A stretch of 64,000 nt of DNA from Eubacteriaceae bacterium ES3 (GTDB lineage Bacteria > Bacillota > Clostridia > Eubacteriales > Eubacteriaceae): the NCBI GenBank assembly GCA_030586155.1, contig CP130741.1, positions 1,916,680-1,980,679 of the forward strand. Reading direction: 5' to 3'. The notes under the pieces are model-generated. The model ran no database searches and was not told the DNA's origin. It was given only the letters and a program-made list of their open reading frames with translations. Below, piece after piece: positions 16,330 to 25,593 of the stretch (position 1 is its first letter; every line of letters starts with the position of its first letter). Both the position numbers and the translations under genes were made by a program.

Positions 16330-17122
16330 ATCATTTTTCGGGTTCCGGCAGGCACCCTTTGACAAAAGCATTGATTCATCGATGCTCTTTCAGTCCGAAG
16401 CTTACAGGGAAGTTCTGGCCCGACTGGATTATCTCAAAACCACCAAAGGTTTTGGTCTGATTACCGGTGACCCCGGGGTTGGTAAAACATCGACCCTGCG
16501 GGTCTTTGCCGACAATTTGAATCCGTCCTTATATAAGGTCATGTATTTCCCGATGTCTTCCGGAACAACTATGGACTTTTACCGGGGTCTGGCCTTTTCG
16601 CTCGGGGAACAGCCGAAATTCCGCAAAGTGGAGCTGTTCTTTCAGATTCAGAACGCGATTATCGATCTTTATGATAAGCGCCGCATCACGCCTGTCTTTA
16701 TCCTCGATGAGATGCAGTCGGCTTCAGCTCAGTTTCTTCACGATCTGAGCATCATTTTTAACTTTGACATGGACAAACGCAATCCTTTTATTCTGATACT
16801 CACCGGTTTACCAACGCTGGCCAACCGCCTGGCTTTAAACCAGAACCGTTCGCTGGATCAGCGGCTGGTGACCCGTTTTCATTTTTCACCACTGACACCG
16901 GATGAGGTCAGAGACTATATCAAACACCGCTTTAAACATGCCGGTGTTTCACGAAATCTGATCAACGAGAATGCTTATGCAGCTATTTCGTCTTCGACTG
17001 GCGGTTATCCTCGATTAGTCGGCAATCTCGTTACCCAATGTCTGATTCTCGCCTTTCAAAAGCAAACTGATCTCATCGATGAAGAGATTGTTTTTGCCGC
17101 TTCGGCAGAAGCCGGGATTTAA
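16322..17122 (+). CDS. Transposon AAA ATPase (ExeA/TnsC/IstB-like)
   Basis: 266 residues. It starts with the ExeA-like YKSFFGFRQAPFDKS, has Walker A GDPGVGKTS, Walker B VFILDEMQSA and the arginine-rich RLVTRFHFSPLTPDEV region of type II secretion ATPase ExeA and transposition regulators. In such transposons the ATPase selects or activates the target for the DDE enzyme. The ATG at 16322 overlaps the transposase stop (8 nt), implying coupled translation. It ends right before a terminator. Confidence 0.85.
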   Translation: MYKSFFGFRQAPFDKSIDSSMLFQSEAYREVLARLDYLKTTKGFGLITGDPGVGKTSTLRVFADNLNPSLYKVMYFPMSSGTTMDFYRGLAFSLGEQPKFRKVELFFQIQNAIIDLYDKRRITPVFILDEMQSASAQFLHDLSIIFNFDMDKRNPFILILTGLPTLANRLALNQNRSLDQRLVTRFHFSPLTPDEVRDYIKHRFKHAGVSRNLINENAYAAISSSTGGYPRLVGNLVTQCLILAFQKQTDLIDEEIVFAASAEAGI

Positions 17123-17150
17123 CGCCTGACAGCGTTATCTCCCTTTTTTT
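17121..17150 (+). terminator. Rho-independent terminator after transposon genes
   Basis: AACGC-CTGACA-GCGTT followed by ATCTCCC and seven T, overlapping the stop codon of the ATPase gene. Confidence 0.8.
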
Positions 17151-17633
17151 CTGGAAAAATGGAACGTGATTATGTGATTAAAAACGAGATTTATATTCTT
17201 AATAAGCCATTATTTTCGCATTATTTCTTCCTTTTTCATCCGATTTATTGTGACTAATTCAGTCCGAAATAATGTGAAAATTTACACTTATCTTCTGTTA
17301 TTAAAATTCCAACTTTAAAACCTCTATATAAAAACAATGATTTTTAATCTAAATACCAAGAATTTGCTAGGATACATGCTGCATCAAGTATAATTTTTCT
17401 GAAGCCCAAAATTTAAGTTGAGCCATTATTTTTCGTCTGTATATCACGGCTATCTCTGAATCTCAAGGTCGGCTAAATAAATAATGAAAGCACAGTTTGT
17501 CGATCTTTTTAAAATTTGAAAAAAGTTTATATTTCTTATATATTTCTCGATATATTCCAAATTGTTGGGTATATAATATTCACATTCACAATTTTGTTTT
17601 TGTAAAAATATTTTATAGCTCAGGAGGTCACAA
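17151..17633. other. AT-rich intergenic region with probable transposon right end
   Basis: No coding gene is supported. It holds two inverted copies of AAATAATGYGAAAAT (17212-17226 and 17267-17281) that could be transposase-binding sites, and, near the chemoreceptor gene, a TATAAT at about 17571-17576 and the CAGGAGGT ribosome-binding site. Confidence 0.45.
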
Positions 17634-20600
17634 ATGAAAAGTATAAAAGCTAAGCTTATCCTATATTTTTCTGTAATCGTATTCATTGTCTGCCTAATTT
17701 TTATGCTGGTGTCAACAAACAATATTTCGAACATTGTCACCAGCGAGGCCGAAAACACCTTAGCGGTAAAAGCCCAGGATTCAGCTGAAATTATCAGCAG
17801 CCGTAATGAACAAAATTACATCTATCTTGAAGGGATTGCAGCCAGAAACTCTATTTCTTCATCAGCGGTCAGCATCGACGAAAAAATGACAGTCCTTCTT
17901 GATGAAGTAGCAAACTCAGATCGTTTTATTCGAATTGGCGTTTCTGATTTAGCAGGAAATCTCTATTTATCTGACTCTTACGGATTAAAGGGCTCAATTG
18001 TTGATATATCCGCCCGTGAGTATCTCCATGAATCGGTCAATGGAAACCGGGGCATTATGAATCCGGTCATCAGTGTTAACCCGGATGATAATGGAGCCCT
18101 GATTATGGCTTATTCGGTTCCTATTTATGAAAACAATCAAATCACCGGTGTGCTGGTTGCCGTCGCTAATGCCTGGTTTTTAAATGACATGACTGATGAC
18201 ATGTTATTTGGTGAATCTGGTTATACCTATATTATCGATTCAACAGGGACCATTATTTCATACCCGGATCGTACTTATGTGGAAAACGCCACCAACCCCA
18301 TCACTGAAGCAGAAAGTGATTCTGCATATGCTTCAGCTGCTGAAGCTTTCGCTTTTGCGATTGACTCCCAAACGGGTATCTGGCTCTATGATAACGCCGG
18401 TACCGACGTATACGTCGGCTTTGCCCCAATTGAAGGCATGGATGGTATTGTTATGGTTGAAGTCCAGAAAGACGAAATCCTGGCTGAAGTACCGGGGCTT
18501 ATCAGAAATAATATTCTTATTTCCATTGCCATCCTGCTGGTTAGTATTCTAGTCTGTTACCTGATTGCCAAACAATTGGCTAATCCAATCATTCAAGCCA
18601 ATCAGACAATCAGGGAAATTAATCTTGGCCATCTGAGCCATCGGGTCAATGTCAAATCAAAGGATGAAGTCGGACAGTTAAGCGCTTCACTTAATGAACT
18701 GGCCGATAATCTGCAAAATAAGATTGTCGGTCTGATGCAAAAAATTGCCCAGGGTGATGTATCTGATAACCTGGAAGTAGTCGACCAACAGGATGAGATT
18801 ACACCGGCGCTTAAAACCACCGTAGAAACCATTCGTTCACTGATCACCGAGTCGACCGGCTTAGTTGCTGCTGCCAAAGAAGGCAAATGGGAGAGCCGCG
18901 GCAATGATCAAAGCTTTTCCGGCGGCTTTAAAGAAATTGTTCAGGGATTCAACGAGACCCTGGATATTGTTGTGGATCAGATGGTCTGGTATGAAGCTAT
19001 TCTAGACTCTGTACCATTCCCCATTCACGTTACTGATAATGACATGAAATGGACCTTTATGAATGCCGCTTTTGAAGACACCATGATTCGAAACAATGTC
19101 ATCAAAGATCGAAAATCCGGCTATGGTATGGATTGTTACAATGCCAATGCCGATATCTGCCAGACCGAAGGCTGTGGTATCCGACGACTGGTTGATCAGG
19201 GACTGGCCGACAGCTACTTTGAATGGGATGGCCGCTACAACAAACAGGATACAGCCTATCTGAAAGATAAAGACGGCAATAACGTTGGGTTCGTTGAGAC
19301 AGTCACCGACCTGACACCAATGATTTCTGTCAGCAATTACACCAAAACCGAAGTCACCCGACTTGCTGCCAATCTCCATGGGCTGTCTCAAGGTAATCTT
19401 AATTTCGATCTTGAACTCGGTGAAACAAATGAGTACACCAATGATGTCAGCGCAGAATTTACCGAAATCAGAGACAGCCTGTCTGAGGTAAAAGAATCCA
19501 TTACCCGTCTCATCAATGATTCAACCATGATGGCCGATGCCGGAATTGAAGGACAGCTTGAAACCCGATCCGACACAAGTGCTCATCAGGGCGACTTTGC
19601 GAAAATTGTTGAAGGTCTTAACGGCATCATGGACGCCGTCGCCGCTCCAATCAGTGAAGCTTCTGCAACCCTTGCAGAACTGTCACAGGGAAATCTTAGT
19701 ACCGGAATGACAGGCGATTATAATGGTGCTTATGTCCAGATTAAAAATGACATGAACAATACCATCGCCTTCCTGAAGCGTTATGTTGATGAAATTTCCT
19801 TTACCCTTACTGAGATTGGCCAGGGTAATCTTGATATTGAAATCACTGATGAATACTTGGGCGATTTCCAGGCAATTAAAGATTCGATCAACGGCATTGC
19901 TGCCGAATTAAGCACAACCCTTTCCGACATTGGCGATGCTTCCGGCCAGGTTGAAGCCGGTGCCAATCAGATTTCAGACGGCGGCCAGGCGCTCTCTCAG
20001 GGGGCTACCGAACAGGCAGCTGCCATTGAACAGCTAAACGCCTCAATGGATGAAATTGCCGGCGATACCGGTAAAAATGCGACCAATGCCAACCGTGCCA
20101 ACGATCTTTCCATCGATGTTAAAAACAGCGCTGAAGCCGGTAACAGCCAAATGAATGAAATGGTAAATGCCATGTCCGATATCAATGATTCCTCACAAAA
20201 TATTTCAAAAATCATCAGAGTCATTGACGATATTGCCTTCCAGACCAATATTCTGGCCCTTAACGCCGCTGTTGAAGCTGCCCGGGCTGGACAACATGGT
20301 AAGGGCTTTGCCGTTGTTGCCGAAGAAGTACGAACCCTGGCTGCCAGAAGTGCAGAAGCTGCCAGAGAGACCACAGAACTCATTGAAGGTTCCATCAGTA
20401 AGGTTCAGGCCGGAACAACCATTGCCAACAACACGGCTGAAAGCCTGGAAGAAATTCTTCAAAAGATCGAAACAATGTCCGGTCTGGTCAATGAAATTGC
20501 CACAGCCTCCAATATGCAGGCAACAAAAATTAACGAGATCAATCAGGGTATTGAACAGGTTTCAAAAGTTGTTCAAACCAACTCGGCTACTGCAGAAGAA

Positions 20601-20804
20601 AGTGCTGCTGCCAGCGAAGAGCTGTCTGGCCAGGCAGAACTGCTGCAGAACAAGGTTAATGCCTTCAAACTAAAAAAGGCTTCCGGCAGCTTCAGTTCTA
20701 GCTCCAGGAGCTTTGCAAACTCTCCAAAACCAACACAAGTCGAACATTCTAAAGAAGAAGAACCATTCATTTCTTTAGACGATTTTGAAACAGATAAATA
20801 CTAA
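17634..20804 (+). CDS. Large methyl-accepting chemotaxis protein (dCache-HAMP-PAS-MCP)
   Basis: 1056 residues. Layout: transmembrane helix (about 8-30), extracellular double-Cache-like sensor (about 35-285, with [18 protein letters not shown] and [16 protein letters not shown]), second transmembrane helix (about 288-310), HAMP domain (to about 365) and a further HAMP-like linker. A PAS domain follows (about 455-570, [19 protein letters not shown], with cysteines [15 protein letters not shown]), then two more HAMP-like repeats containing LSQGNL, and the chemoreceptor signalling domain whose tip is [21 protein letters not shown]. It probably reports on an external ligand and an internal signal through CheA/CheW. 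No chemotaxis genes adjoin it. The start follows CAGGAGGT. Confidence 0.92.
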   Translation: MKSIKAKLILYFSVIVFIVCLIFMLVSTNNISNIVTSEAENTLAVKAQDSAEIISSRNEQNYIYLEGIAARNSISSSAVSIDEKMTVLLDEVANSDRFIRIGVSDLAGNLYLSDSYGLKGSIVDISAREYLHESVNGNRGIMNPVISVNPDDNGALIMAYSVPIYENNQITGVLVAVANAWFLNDMTDDMLFGESGYTYIIDSTGTIISYPDRTYVENATNPITEAESDSAYASAAEAFAFAIDSQTGIWLYDNAGTDVYVGFAPIEGMDGIVMVEVQKDEILAEVPGLIRNNILISIAILLVSILVCYLIAKQLANPIIQANQTIREINLGHLSHRVNVKSKDEVGQLSASLNELADNLQNKIVGLMQKIAQGDVSDNLEVVDQQDEITPALKTTVETIRSLITESTGLVAAAKEGKWESRGNDQSFSGGFKEIVQGFNETLDIVVDQMVWYEAILDSVPFPIHVTDNDMKWTFMNAAFEDTMIRNNVIKDRKSGYGMDCYNANADICQTEGCGIRRLVDQGLADSYFEWDGRYNKQDTAYLKDKDGNNVGFVETVTDLTPMISVSNYTKTEVTRLAANLHGLSQGNLNFDLELGETNEYTNDVSAEFTEIRDSLSEVKESITRLINDSTMMADAGIEGQLETRSDTSAHQGDFAKIVEGLNGIMDAVAAPISEASATLAELSQGNLSTGMTGDYNGAYVQIKNDMNNTIAFLKRYVDEISFTLTEIGQGNLDIEITDEYLGDFQAIKDSINGIAAELSTTLSDIGDASGQVEAGANQISDGGQALSQGATEQAAAIEQLNASMDEIAGDTGKNATNANRANDLSIDVKNSAEAGNSQMNEMVNAMSDINDSSQNISKIIRVIDDIAFQTNILALNAAVEAARAGQHGKGFAVVAEEVRTLAARSAEAARETTELIEGSISKVQAGTTIANNTAESLEEILQKIETMSGLVNEIATASNMQATKINEINQGIEQVSKVVQTNSATAEESAAASEELSGQAELLQNKVNAFKLKKASGSFSSSSRSFANSPKPTQVEHSKEEEPFISLDDFETDKY

Positions 20805-20805
20805 A

Positions 20806-20845
20806 AAGAGAAGGTCAGGAAAAATTATTTCCTGACCTTCTTTTT
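20806..20845 (+). terminator. Bidirectional terminator, chemoreceptor/gloA
   Basis: GAAGGTCAGGAAA (20810-20822) and TTTCCTGACCTTC (20828-20840) form a perfect 13-bp stem with T and A tracts on either side, between two convergent genes. Confidence 0.9.
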
Positions 20846-20853
20846 GCAATGTT

Positions 20854-21240
20854 TTAGTTTCTGATAATCTCGACCTTATATCCATCGGGATCTGTAATAA
20901 AGTAATAACGGGGTTTACCGTCTCCGCTTAAACCTTTTAGCGGGGTTGGTTTCAGGCCCAATTTTTCATGTTCTTCTCGCGAAGCTTCCAGGTCATCAAC
21001 GACAACCGCCAGGTGACCATAGGCTTCACCCATTTCATAAGGTTTTTCTTGATCATAGTTGTAAGTCAGTTCAAGCTGGTGTGTGCCTGTCCCATCGCCG
21101 AGAAAAACAAGGGTGAATTTGTAGTCTGGTTCATCGCGTCGTCTAATTTCCTCAAAACCCAGAACATCCTTGTAAAATGCCAGCGATTTGTCAAGATCCA
21201 GGACCCGAATCATCGTATGTGCCATTTGATATTTTCCCAT
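20854..21240 (-). CDS. gloA: Glyoxalase I / VOC family lyase
   Basis: 128 residues of the vicinal oxygen chelate fold. It has the glyoxalase I features MAHTMIRVLDLDKSLAFYKDVLGF, HQLELTYNYD, YGHLAVVVDD and the C-terminal TDPDGYKVEIIRN, with metal-binding His and Glu at the expected places. Glyoxalase I converts the methylglyoxal-thiol adduct to a lactoyl thioester; low-GC anaerobes often lack glutathione, so the thiol is uncertain. ATG at 21240 follows AAAGGAG. It is the last gene of the recO-side minus-strand run. Confidence 0.88.
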   Translation of the reverse strand: MGKYQMAHTMIRVLDLDKSLAFYKDVLGFEEIRRRDEPDYKFTLVFLGDGTGTHQLELTYNYDQEKPYEMGEAYGHLAVVVDDLEASREEHEKLGLKPTPLKGLSGDGKPRYYFITDPDGYKVEIIRN

Positions 21241-21251
21241 AATAATCTCCT

Positions 21252-22007
21252 TTATGTTGTTAGATTTTTCATTTCTTTATAGAATGTATAAGCTTTTGAA
21301 GCTTTGCCAACACAGTGACTTAAATAATGTTCCAGAATATCCATGGCCTTTTCAGCCATTTCATTGGGAACGTCCATATTCTTCAGCTTTTTAATAGGGT
21401 ATGCCAGCAAATCCTTAAAAAAGTCAGCTAACTGAGCATCAACCCGATAGGTATAGTGGCCCTCATAACGGCAGGACCGGCAAACCAGTCCGGAGCCTTC
21501 GATATCGAAAAAGAGTAAATCCTCGGTATTCTGACAGTTCATACAGGCATTTAATCCCGGCCGATAGCCAAGAAAAGAGACCAGCTTCATCTGAAAAGCA
21601 GCAATGATGACCAGATCATTTTTGGCCATATTCTCCGACAGATAATAGAGGCAATGCAAAAGCAGCTTTAAAATTTCCGGGCTTTCCTGGAAGATCTCAA
21701 AGGAATGATTGACCAAATCCAGTAAATAGGAACCCAATGTCATCTTATTCAAATCATTACGCAGAGCATAAAAGGATTCAATCAGATGGGCCTGCTGGAT
21801 ATTGCCAAAAGTCTTGCCCGGATAATAAATCAGTTCGCTGTAGGCAAACACCTGAGTGCTGGCCAGCAGCGGGCTTTTTTGTCTACGCACACCACGGGCA
21901 ATACACTGCACTTTTCCTTCTTTTTCGGTGAAAATCGTCAGTATTTTATCCTGGTCGCGGTAAGGCATTTCTTTAATGATAATGCCTTTTGTTTCAATTA
22001 AACCCAT
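21252..22007 (-). CDS. recO: DNA repair protein RecO
   Basis: 251 residues. The N-terminal OB fold begins ETKGIIIKEMPYRDQDKILTIFTEKEGKV, and the C-terminal part has the zinc knuckle CMNCQNTE...LVCRSC typical of Gram-positive RecO. RecO loads RecA on SSB-coated DNA with RecR in the RecFOR pathway. It lies directly after era (8 nt gap), a common order (ybeY-dgkA-era-recO) in Firmicutes. Confidence 0.94.
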   Translation of the reverse strand: MGLIETKGIIIKEMPYRDQDKILTIFTEKEGKVQCIARGVRRQKSPLLASTQVFAYSELIYYPGKTFGNIQQAHLIESFYALRNDLNKMTLGSYLLDLVNHSFEIFQESPEILKLLLHCLYYLSENMAKNDLVIIAAFQMKLVSFLGYRPGLNACMNCQNTEDLLFFDIEGSGLVCRSCRYEGHYTYRVDAQLADFFKDLLAYPIKKLKNMDVPNEMAEKAMDILEHYLSHCVGKASKAYTFYKEMKNLTT

Positions 22008-22015
22008 CTTTTAAC

Positions 22016-22909
22016 CTATTCAAAATATCCCAGATCCTTTAAATCGAAATTTTTTTCCCGCCAATCGGCTCTAACCTTAACCCACAACTGCAGATTAACC
22101 TGGGTTTTTAAGAAGAACTCAATGTTACGTCGGGCCTGTGACCCGATTTTAGTCAACATCGAGCCGCCTTTACCGATGATAATCCCTTTATGGGTTTTGC
22201 GTTCACAAAAGATTGTCGCTTCAATATCGATCAGATCCTTGTTTTTTCGGGGTTTCATCGAAGTGACTTCTACAGCCACCCCATGGGGCACCTCATCTTT
22301 TAAAAGATTTAAAGCCTTTTCTCTGATCAGCTCAGCGACAATAAAACGCTCGGACTGATCAATGATCATATCATCCGGGAAAAACTGCGGTCCCGGCTGC
22401 AGCTCCTTCTTTATTTCTGATACCAGCACATCAACCCCATCCCCGTTCTTTGCAGAAATCGGAATGATCGCTTCTAAAAAATCATAGTCTTCATAGAGCT
22501 TGATGGATCCCAATAATTCTTCTTTGGGCAAGCAGTCAATTTTATTCATTACCAGAATAACTGGCGTACCCAGTTCCTTTAACTTGTCCAGAATAAACTG
22601 ATCGCCCGGTCCAATTTTTGTTTCCGGCTCCACCAGATACAAGACCAGATCCACATCCGAGATGGTGTTTTCTGCAGCCTTTTGCATATAATCCCCAAGT
22701 TTATTTTTGGGTCGGTGCATGCCTGGGGTATCAATAAAAACCATCTGGGCTTCATCATCCGTATAGATGCAACGGATGGCATTTCTGGTCGTTTGCGGTT
22801 TATCCGATGTGATTAAGAGCTTCTCTCCCATAACCTGATTGAGTAAAGTCGATTTCCCCACATTCGGACGCCCTACCACACTGATAAAACCTGATTTAAA
22901 TTCTGACAT
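22016..22909 (-). CDS. era: GTPase Era
   Basis: 297 residues. GTPase motifs GRPNVGKSTL (G1), DTPGMHRPKN (G3) and NKID (G4) are followed by a C-terminal KH RNA-binding domain with GIIIGKGGSMLTKIG. Era binds 16S rRNA and assists 30S ribosome assembly. Length is the family norm. It is flanked by dgkA and recO, in the conserved arrangement. Confidence 0.96.
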   Translation of the reverse strand: MSEFKSGFISVVGRPNVGKSTLLNQVMGEKLLITSDKPQTTRNAIRCIYTDDEAQMVFIDTPGMHRPKNKLGDYMQKAAENTISDVDLVLYLVEPETKIGPGDQFILDKLKELGTPVILVMNKIDCLPKEELLGSIKLYEDYDFLEAIIPISAKNGDGVDVLVSEIKKELQPGPQFFPDDMIIDQSERFIVAELIREKALNLLKDEVPHGVAVEVTSMKPRKNKDLIDIEATIFCERKTHKGIIIGKGGSMLTKIGSQARRNIEFFLKTQVNLQLWVKVRADWREKNFDLKDLGYFE

Positions 22910-22945
22910 AATTCACTCCCTTTCTCTGATAAAAATATATTCCTC

Positions 22946-23311
22946 TTAGAGCTGAAAACAATTAAAGATTTTAGGCGCAAAAATAATCAGCCCCACACAA
23001 ACGGACATCACAGCGGCCACCAGGACTGCTCCGGCGGCAGTATCCTTGGCAACTTTGGCCAGATGATGATATTCCTCAGTATATAAGTCTACCAGGGTTT
23101 CGATTGCTGTATTTAAAATCTCTAAAATCAGTACAAAACAGATGACGATAATTAATGCCAGCCATTCCGGTGCGGAAATCTTAAACACAAATCCTGCTGT
23201 TACCGCAAGTGCTCCGACAATAAAATGAATGCGCATATTCTGCTGCGTTTTTAAAGTATAGAAAATTCCTCGCGTCGCAAATAAAAAACTTTTTTTCAGC
23301 TTCCGTCTCAT
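22946..23311 (-). CDS. dgkA: Diacylglycerol/undecaprenol kinase
   Basis: 121 residues with three membrane helices and the DgkA signature EILNTAIETLVDLYTEEYHHLAKVAKDTAAGAVL. The Gram-positive family members phosphorylate undecaprenol to recycle the cell-wall lipid carrier. It lies between ybeY (20 nt gap) and era (36 nt gap). Confidence 0.92.
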   Translation of the reverse strand: MRRKLKKSFLFATRGIFYTLKTQQNMRIHFIVGALAVTAGFVFKISAPEWLALIIVICFVLILEILNTAIETLVDLYTEEYHHLAKVAKDTAAGAVLVAAVMSVCVGLIIFAPKIFNCFQL

Positions 23312-23331
23312 TCCTGAATACCAGCTTTCTT

Positions 23332-23796
23332 TCAGTCTCCCATAATTTCTTTTTCTACTTTTCGCATTTCCAGCTTGTCCTCATCATCAAGATGGTCATA
23401 GCCCAGCAGGTGGAGGACACTGTGAACCGACAAATAGCAGATTTCTCTCAGGAAACCATGTCCGAATTCTTCCCCCTGGCTTTTAGCCTGGTCGGTATTA
23501 ATAATCACATCGCCTAACAGGATGGGATGAGCAGCCGCTGATTTTAAAATTTCTTCTTTATTGATCAGAAAATCTTCATACATGGGAAATGACAGGACAT
23601 CGGTCACCTGATCTTTTCCCCGATACTCAGCGTTTAAGCTTTTAATTTCCTCTGCCCCAACAAAGGAGTAGGAGATTTCACACTCCACCCCAATTTCCTC
23701 ATGTAAAAGGGTTCTGGTCATATAGCCTTCAATCTCTTCCAAAAGGCTTTCACTGACCTCTGTATCACTGCGATTGTCAAATATCGTCACTAACAT
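23332..23796 (-). CDS. ybeY: Endoribonuclease YbeY
   Basis: 154 residues. The metal-binding motif HSVLHLLGYDH (three histidines) is complete, and VTDVLSFPMYE is the other conserved block. YbeY is a single-strand endoribonuclease involved in 16S rRNA 3' maturation and ribosome quality control. It overlaps the phosphatase gene upstream by 20 nt and precedes dgkA. Confidence 0.95.
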   Translation of the reverse strand: MLVTIFDNRSDTEVSESLLEEIEGYMTRTLLHEEIGVECEISYSFVGAEEIKSLNAEYRGKDQVTDVLSFPMYEDFLINKEEILKSAAAHPILLGDVIINTDQAKSQGEEFGHGFLREICYLSVHSVLHLLGYDHLDDEDKLEMRKVEKEIMGD

Positions 23797-24418
23797 CTTT
23801 CACCTCGACTATCAGTTCATCATAGGGTGGTGTTCCCATATGGGTTAATTGAGCAAATCCGTCAAAAACATTGAGGGTCGTAATCGATCCAAGCTTGATG
23901 TCAAAATGCCATTTACTCTCAATCGGCAACTCCATCAGATTGGTAACCAGGCTGTGAATGGTTCCGCCATGGGCCACAATCAGATGGGTTTTTTCGGCTT
24001 CCAGTTCATCTAAAAAGGCCCGGCACAAGTTCTGATACTCCCGCTGACTCTGGCCCTTTGGCACCTGATAATCCAGATAATTGTCCATCCAGGCATCCCA
24101 TTCGCTTTGATGATCTCTAATGCTTTCATCTCTGGTTTTGCCTTCAAATATTCCAAAATTAAATTCTTTTAAGCGTTCATCAACGGTCACGTCTTTTGAC
24201 AGCTCACTGCCCACAGACTCGGCAATTTTATAGGCCCGTGATATCGGACTGGAAAAAATACTGTCAAAATTAAACTTCTGATCAAGCTCAACCAGATACT
24301 TAACCAGAATTTCTTTCATTTTTTCGCCTTTATCTGTATACTCAGATTCCGTATGGCCGTTTAAACGGCGCTCTACGTTACCGAAAGTCTCCACATGTCT
24401 TACTAAAACCAGTTTCAT
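23777..24418 (-). CDS. Histidine phosphatase family protein
   Basis: 213 residues of the phosphoglycerate mutase/histidine phosphatase superfamily. The RHG-type motif is LVRHVETFGN (RHV instead of RHG), and the second catalytic histidine is in IVAHGGTIHSL. Small members dephosphorylate alpha-ribazole phosphate (CobC), sugar phosphates or nucleotides. In this corrinoid-rich organism CobC is conceivable, but the neighbours (ybeY-recO) give no support. It is the first gene of the cluster, with its own promoter. Confidence 0.88.
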   Translation of the reverse strand: MKLVLVRHVETFGNVERRLNGHTESEYTDKGEKMKEILVKYLVELDQKFNFDSIFSSPISRAYKIAESVGSELSKDVTVDERLKEFNFGIFEGKTRDESIRDHQSEWDAWMDNYLDYQVPKGQSQREYQNLCRAFLDELEAEKTHLIVAHGGTIHSLVTNLMELPIESKWHFDIKLGSITTLNVFDGFAQLTHMGTPPYDELIVEVKDVSDDI

Positions 24419-24460
24419 ATTGTCTTCCTCTTCAAAATTGATAACTATAATCTGTAGTAT

Positions 24461-24489
24461 ATTATAACCTACTTTTTTTATTTGACCAA
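24461..24489 (-). promoter_or_regulatory. Predicted sigma-A promoter of the phosphatase-ybeY-dgkA-era-recO run
   Basis: Minus strand: -35 TTGGTC (24489-24484), 17-nt spacer, -10 TATAAT (24466-24461). Confidence 0.55.
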
Positions 24490-24494
24490 ATGTT

Positions 24495-24523
24495 TTGATT
24501 TATTCTTAATTATTCGTTATAAT
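24495..24523 (+). promoter_or_regulatory. Predicted sigma-A promoter of the DMT transporter gene
   Basis: Plus strand: -35 TTGATT (24495-24500), 17-nt spacer, -10 TATAAT (24518-24523), 45 nt before the start codon, divergent from the phosphatase promoter. Confidence 0.65.
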
Positions 24524-24567
24524 ATAACATCTTATGCGCTAATCATCCATTTACAAAGGAGTAAAAT

Positions 24568-25512
24568 ATGGAAAAAAATAATAAGCAAAAACTGCTGGCA
24601 GACCTGACCTTATTTGTGGTCGCCTTTATCTGGGGCAGCGGTTTTGTCTCTTCTAAAGCAGCCCTCTCATACATGAGTCCAATGATGCTGATGGCCATTC
24701 GTTTCTTAATTGCAGCCGCCGCTTCAGGGCTGATTTTTCATAAACATCTTAAAAAAATCGACCGCGAAACGCTAAAGGCCGGATGTATTGTCGGCTTTTT
24801 TCTGTTTTCTGCTTTTGCCACGCAGATGATCGGCTTGCAGTTTATGCTGGCTGGTAAACAGTCCTTTTTAACCGCAACCTATGTTATTATGGTTCCCTTT
24901 ATTTTCTGGGCTTTTAAAAAGCAACGGCCTGACCGTTACAATTTTGTCGCGGCCTTTGTCATGCTGGCCGGTATCGCCCTTTTAACAAGCAACCAGTCTG
25001 GCTCAAGCTCAGGTTTAGGCCCGGGCGATATTTTAACCCTGATCTGCGCCTTTCTTTACGCCTGTCAGATTGTCAGTATTGATCATTATTCGAAAAAACA
25101 CGATCCCATTGTACTGACTGTTATTCAGCTGACTTTTTCAGCAGTCCTGTCTGTCATATTTGTCATTTTTTCCGGACAGGTCACCATGAATATTGAAACA
25201 AACGGTTTGCTGAATGCCCTTTATCTGGGCTTAATCTGTACTTTCCTGACCTTTCTCGGTCAGACAATCGCACAAAAGTACACTTCGTCAACCCATGCCG
25301 CCATTATTATGAGTCTGGAGTCAGTTTTTGGCACCCTGCTATCGATCCTTATTCTCAGTGAATCCTTTACTCTGGTCATGCTGCTGGGCTGTCTGGTTAT
25401 TTTTATGGGCATCATTACCGCCGAAACCAAGTGGGAGTTTTTGCGAAAAAAGAAAAGCCTACCGGTAAATACTACGCACTCCGAACTAAATGACAGTCCC
25501 CCCAATTCTTAA
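24568..25512 (+). CDS. DMT/EamA family transporter
   Basis: 314 residues with about ten membrane helices arranged as two EamA repeats (first FIWGSGFVSSKAAL..., second GDILTLICAFLYACQIVS...). Such proteins export amino acids, nucleotides or related metabolites; the substrate is not readable. It follows AAGGAG and a good promoter, and stands alone. The tail after the last helix is hydrophilic and basic (KKSLPVNTTHSEL). Confidence 0.9.
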   Translation: MEKNNKQKLLADLTLFVVAFIWGSGFVSSKAALSYMSPMMLMAIRFLIAAAASGLIFHKHLKKIDRETLKAGCIVGFFLFSAFATQMIGLQFMLAGKQSFLTATYVIMVPFIFWAFKKQRPDRYNFVAAFVMLAGIALLTSNQSGSSSGLGPGDILTLICAFLYACQIVSIDHYSKKHDPIVLTVIQLTFSAVLSVIFVIFSGQVTMNIETNGLLNALYLGLICTFLTFLGQTIAQKYTSSTHAAIIMSLESVFGTLLSILILSESFTLVMLLGCLVIFMGIITAETKWEFLRKKKSLPVNTTHSELNDSPPNS

Positions 25513-25593
25513 AACTTTTCGATACCCTTTACACCTTTTGGTTAAATATGCTATGATTACCTCCAGTCGCATTATTGTTACAGGAGGTTTTTT

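Larger units (their letters stand above)
14311..17281 (+). mobile_element. Three-gene transposon (DUF6431-like protein, DDE transposase, AAA ATPase)
   Basis: Three plus-strand genes form a unit whose gene content (regulator or zinc protein, DDE transposase, ExeA/TnsC-type ATPase) is that of ATP-assisted transposons such as IS21 or Tn7-like elements. The interval given is a guess: an imperfect inverted pair ATTATTCCGG (14311-14320) and ATTATTTCGG (minus strand, 17273-17264) flanks the genes, and a second inverted motif pair AAATAATGYGAAAAT lies at 17212-17226 and 17267-17281. True terminal repeats and a target duplication could not be fixed. Flanking genes are minus (eutP) and plus (chemoreceptor). 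Confidence 0.6.

Noticed and set aside
14281-17290. Exact transposon ends starting with TGT and ending ACA
   Set aside because: Possible TGT...ACA ends could be placed, but the flanking bases do not form a target-site duplication, so the ends were left open.
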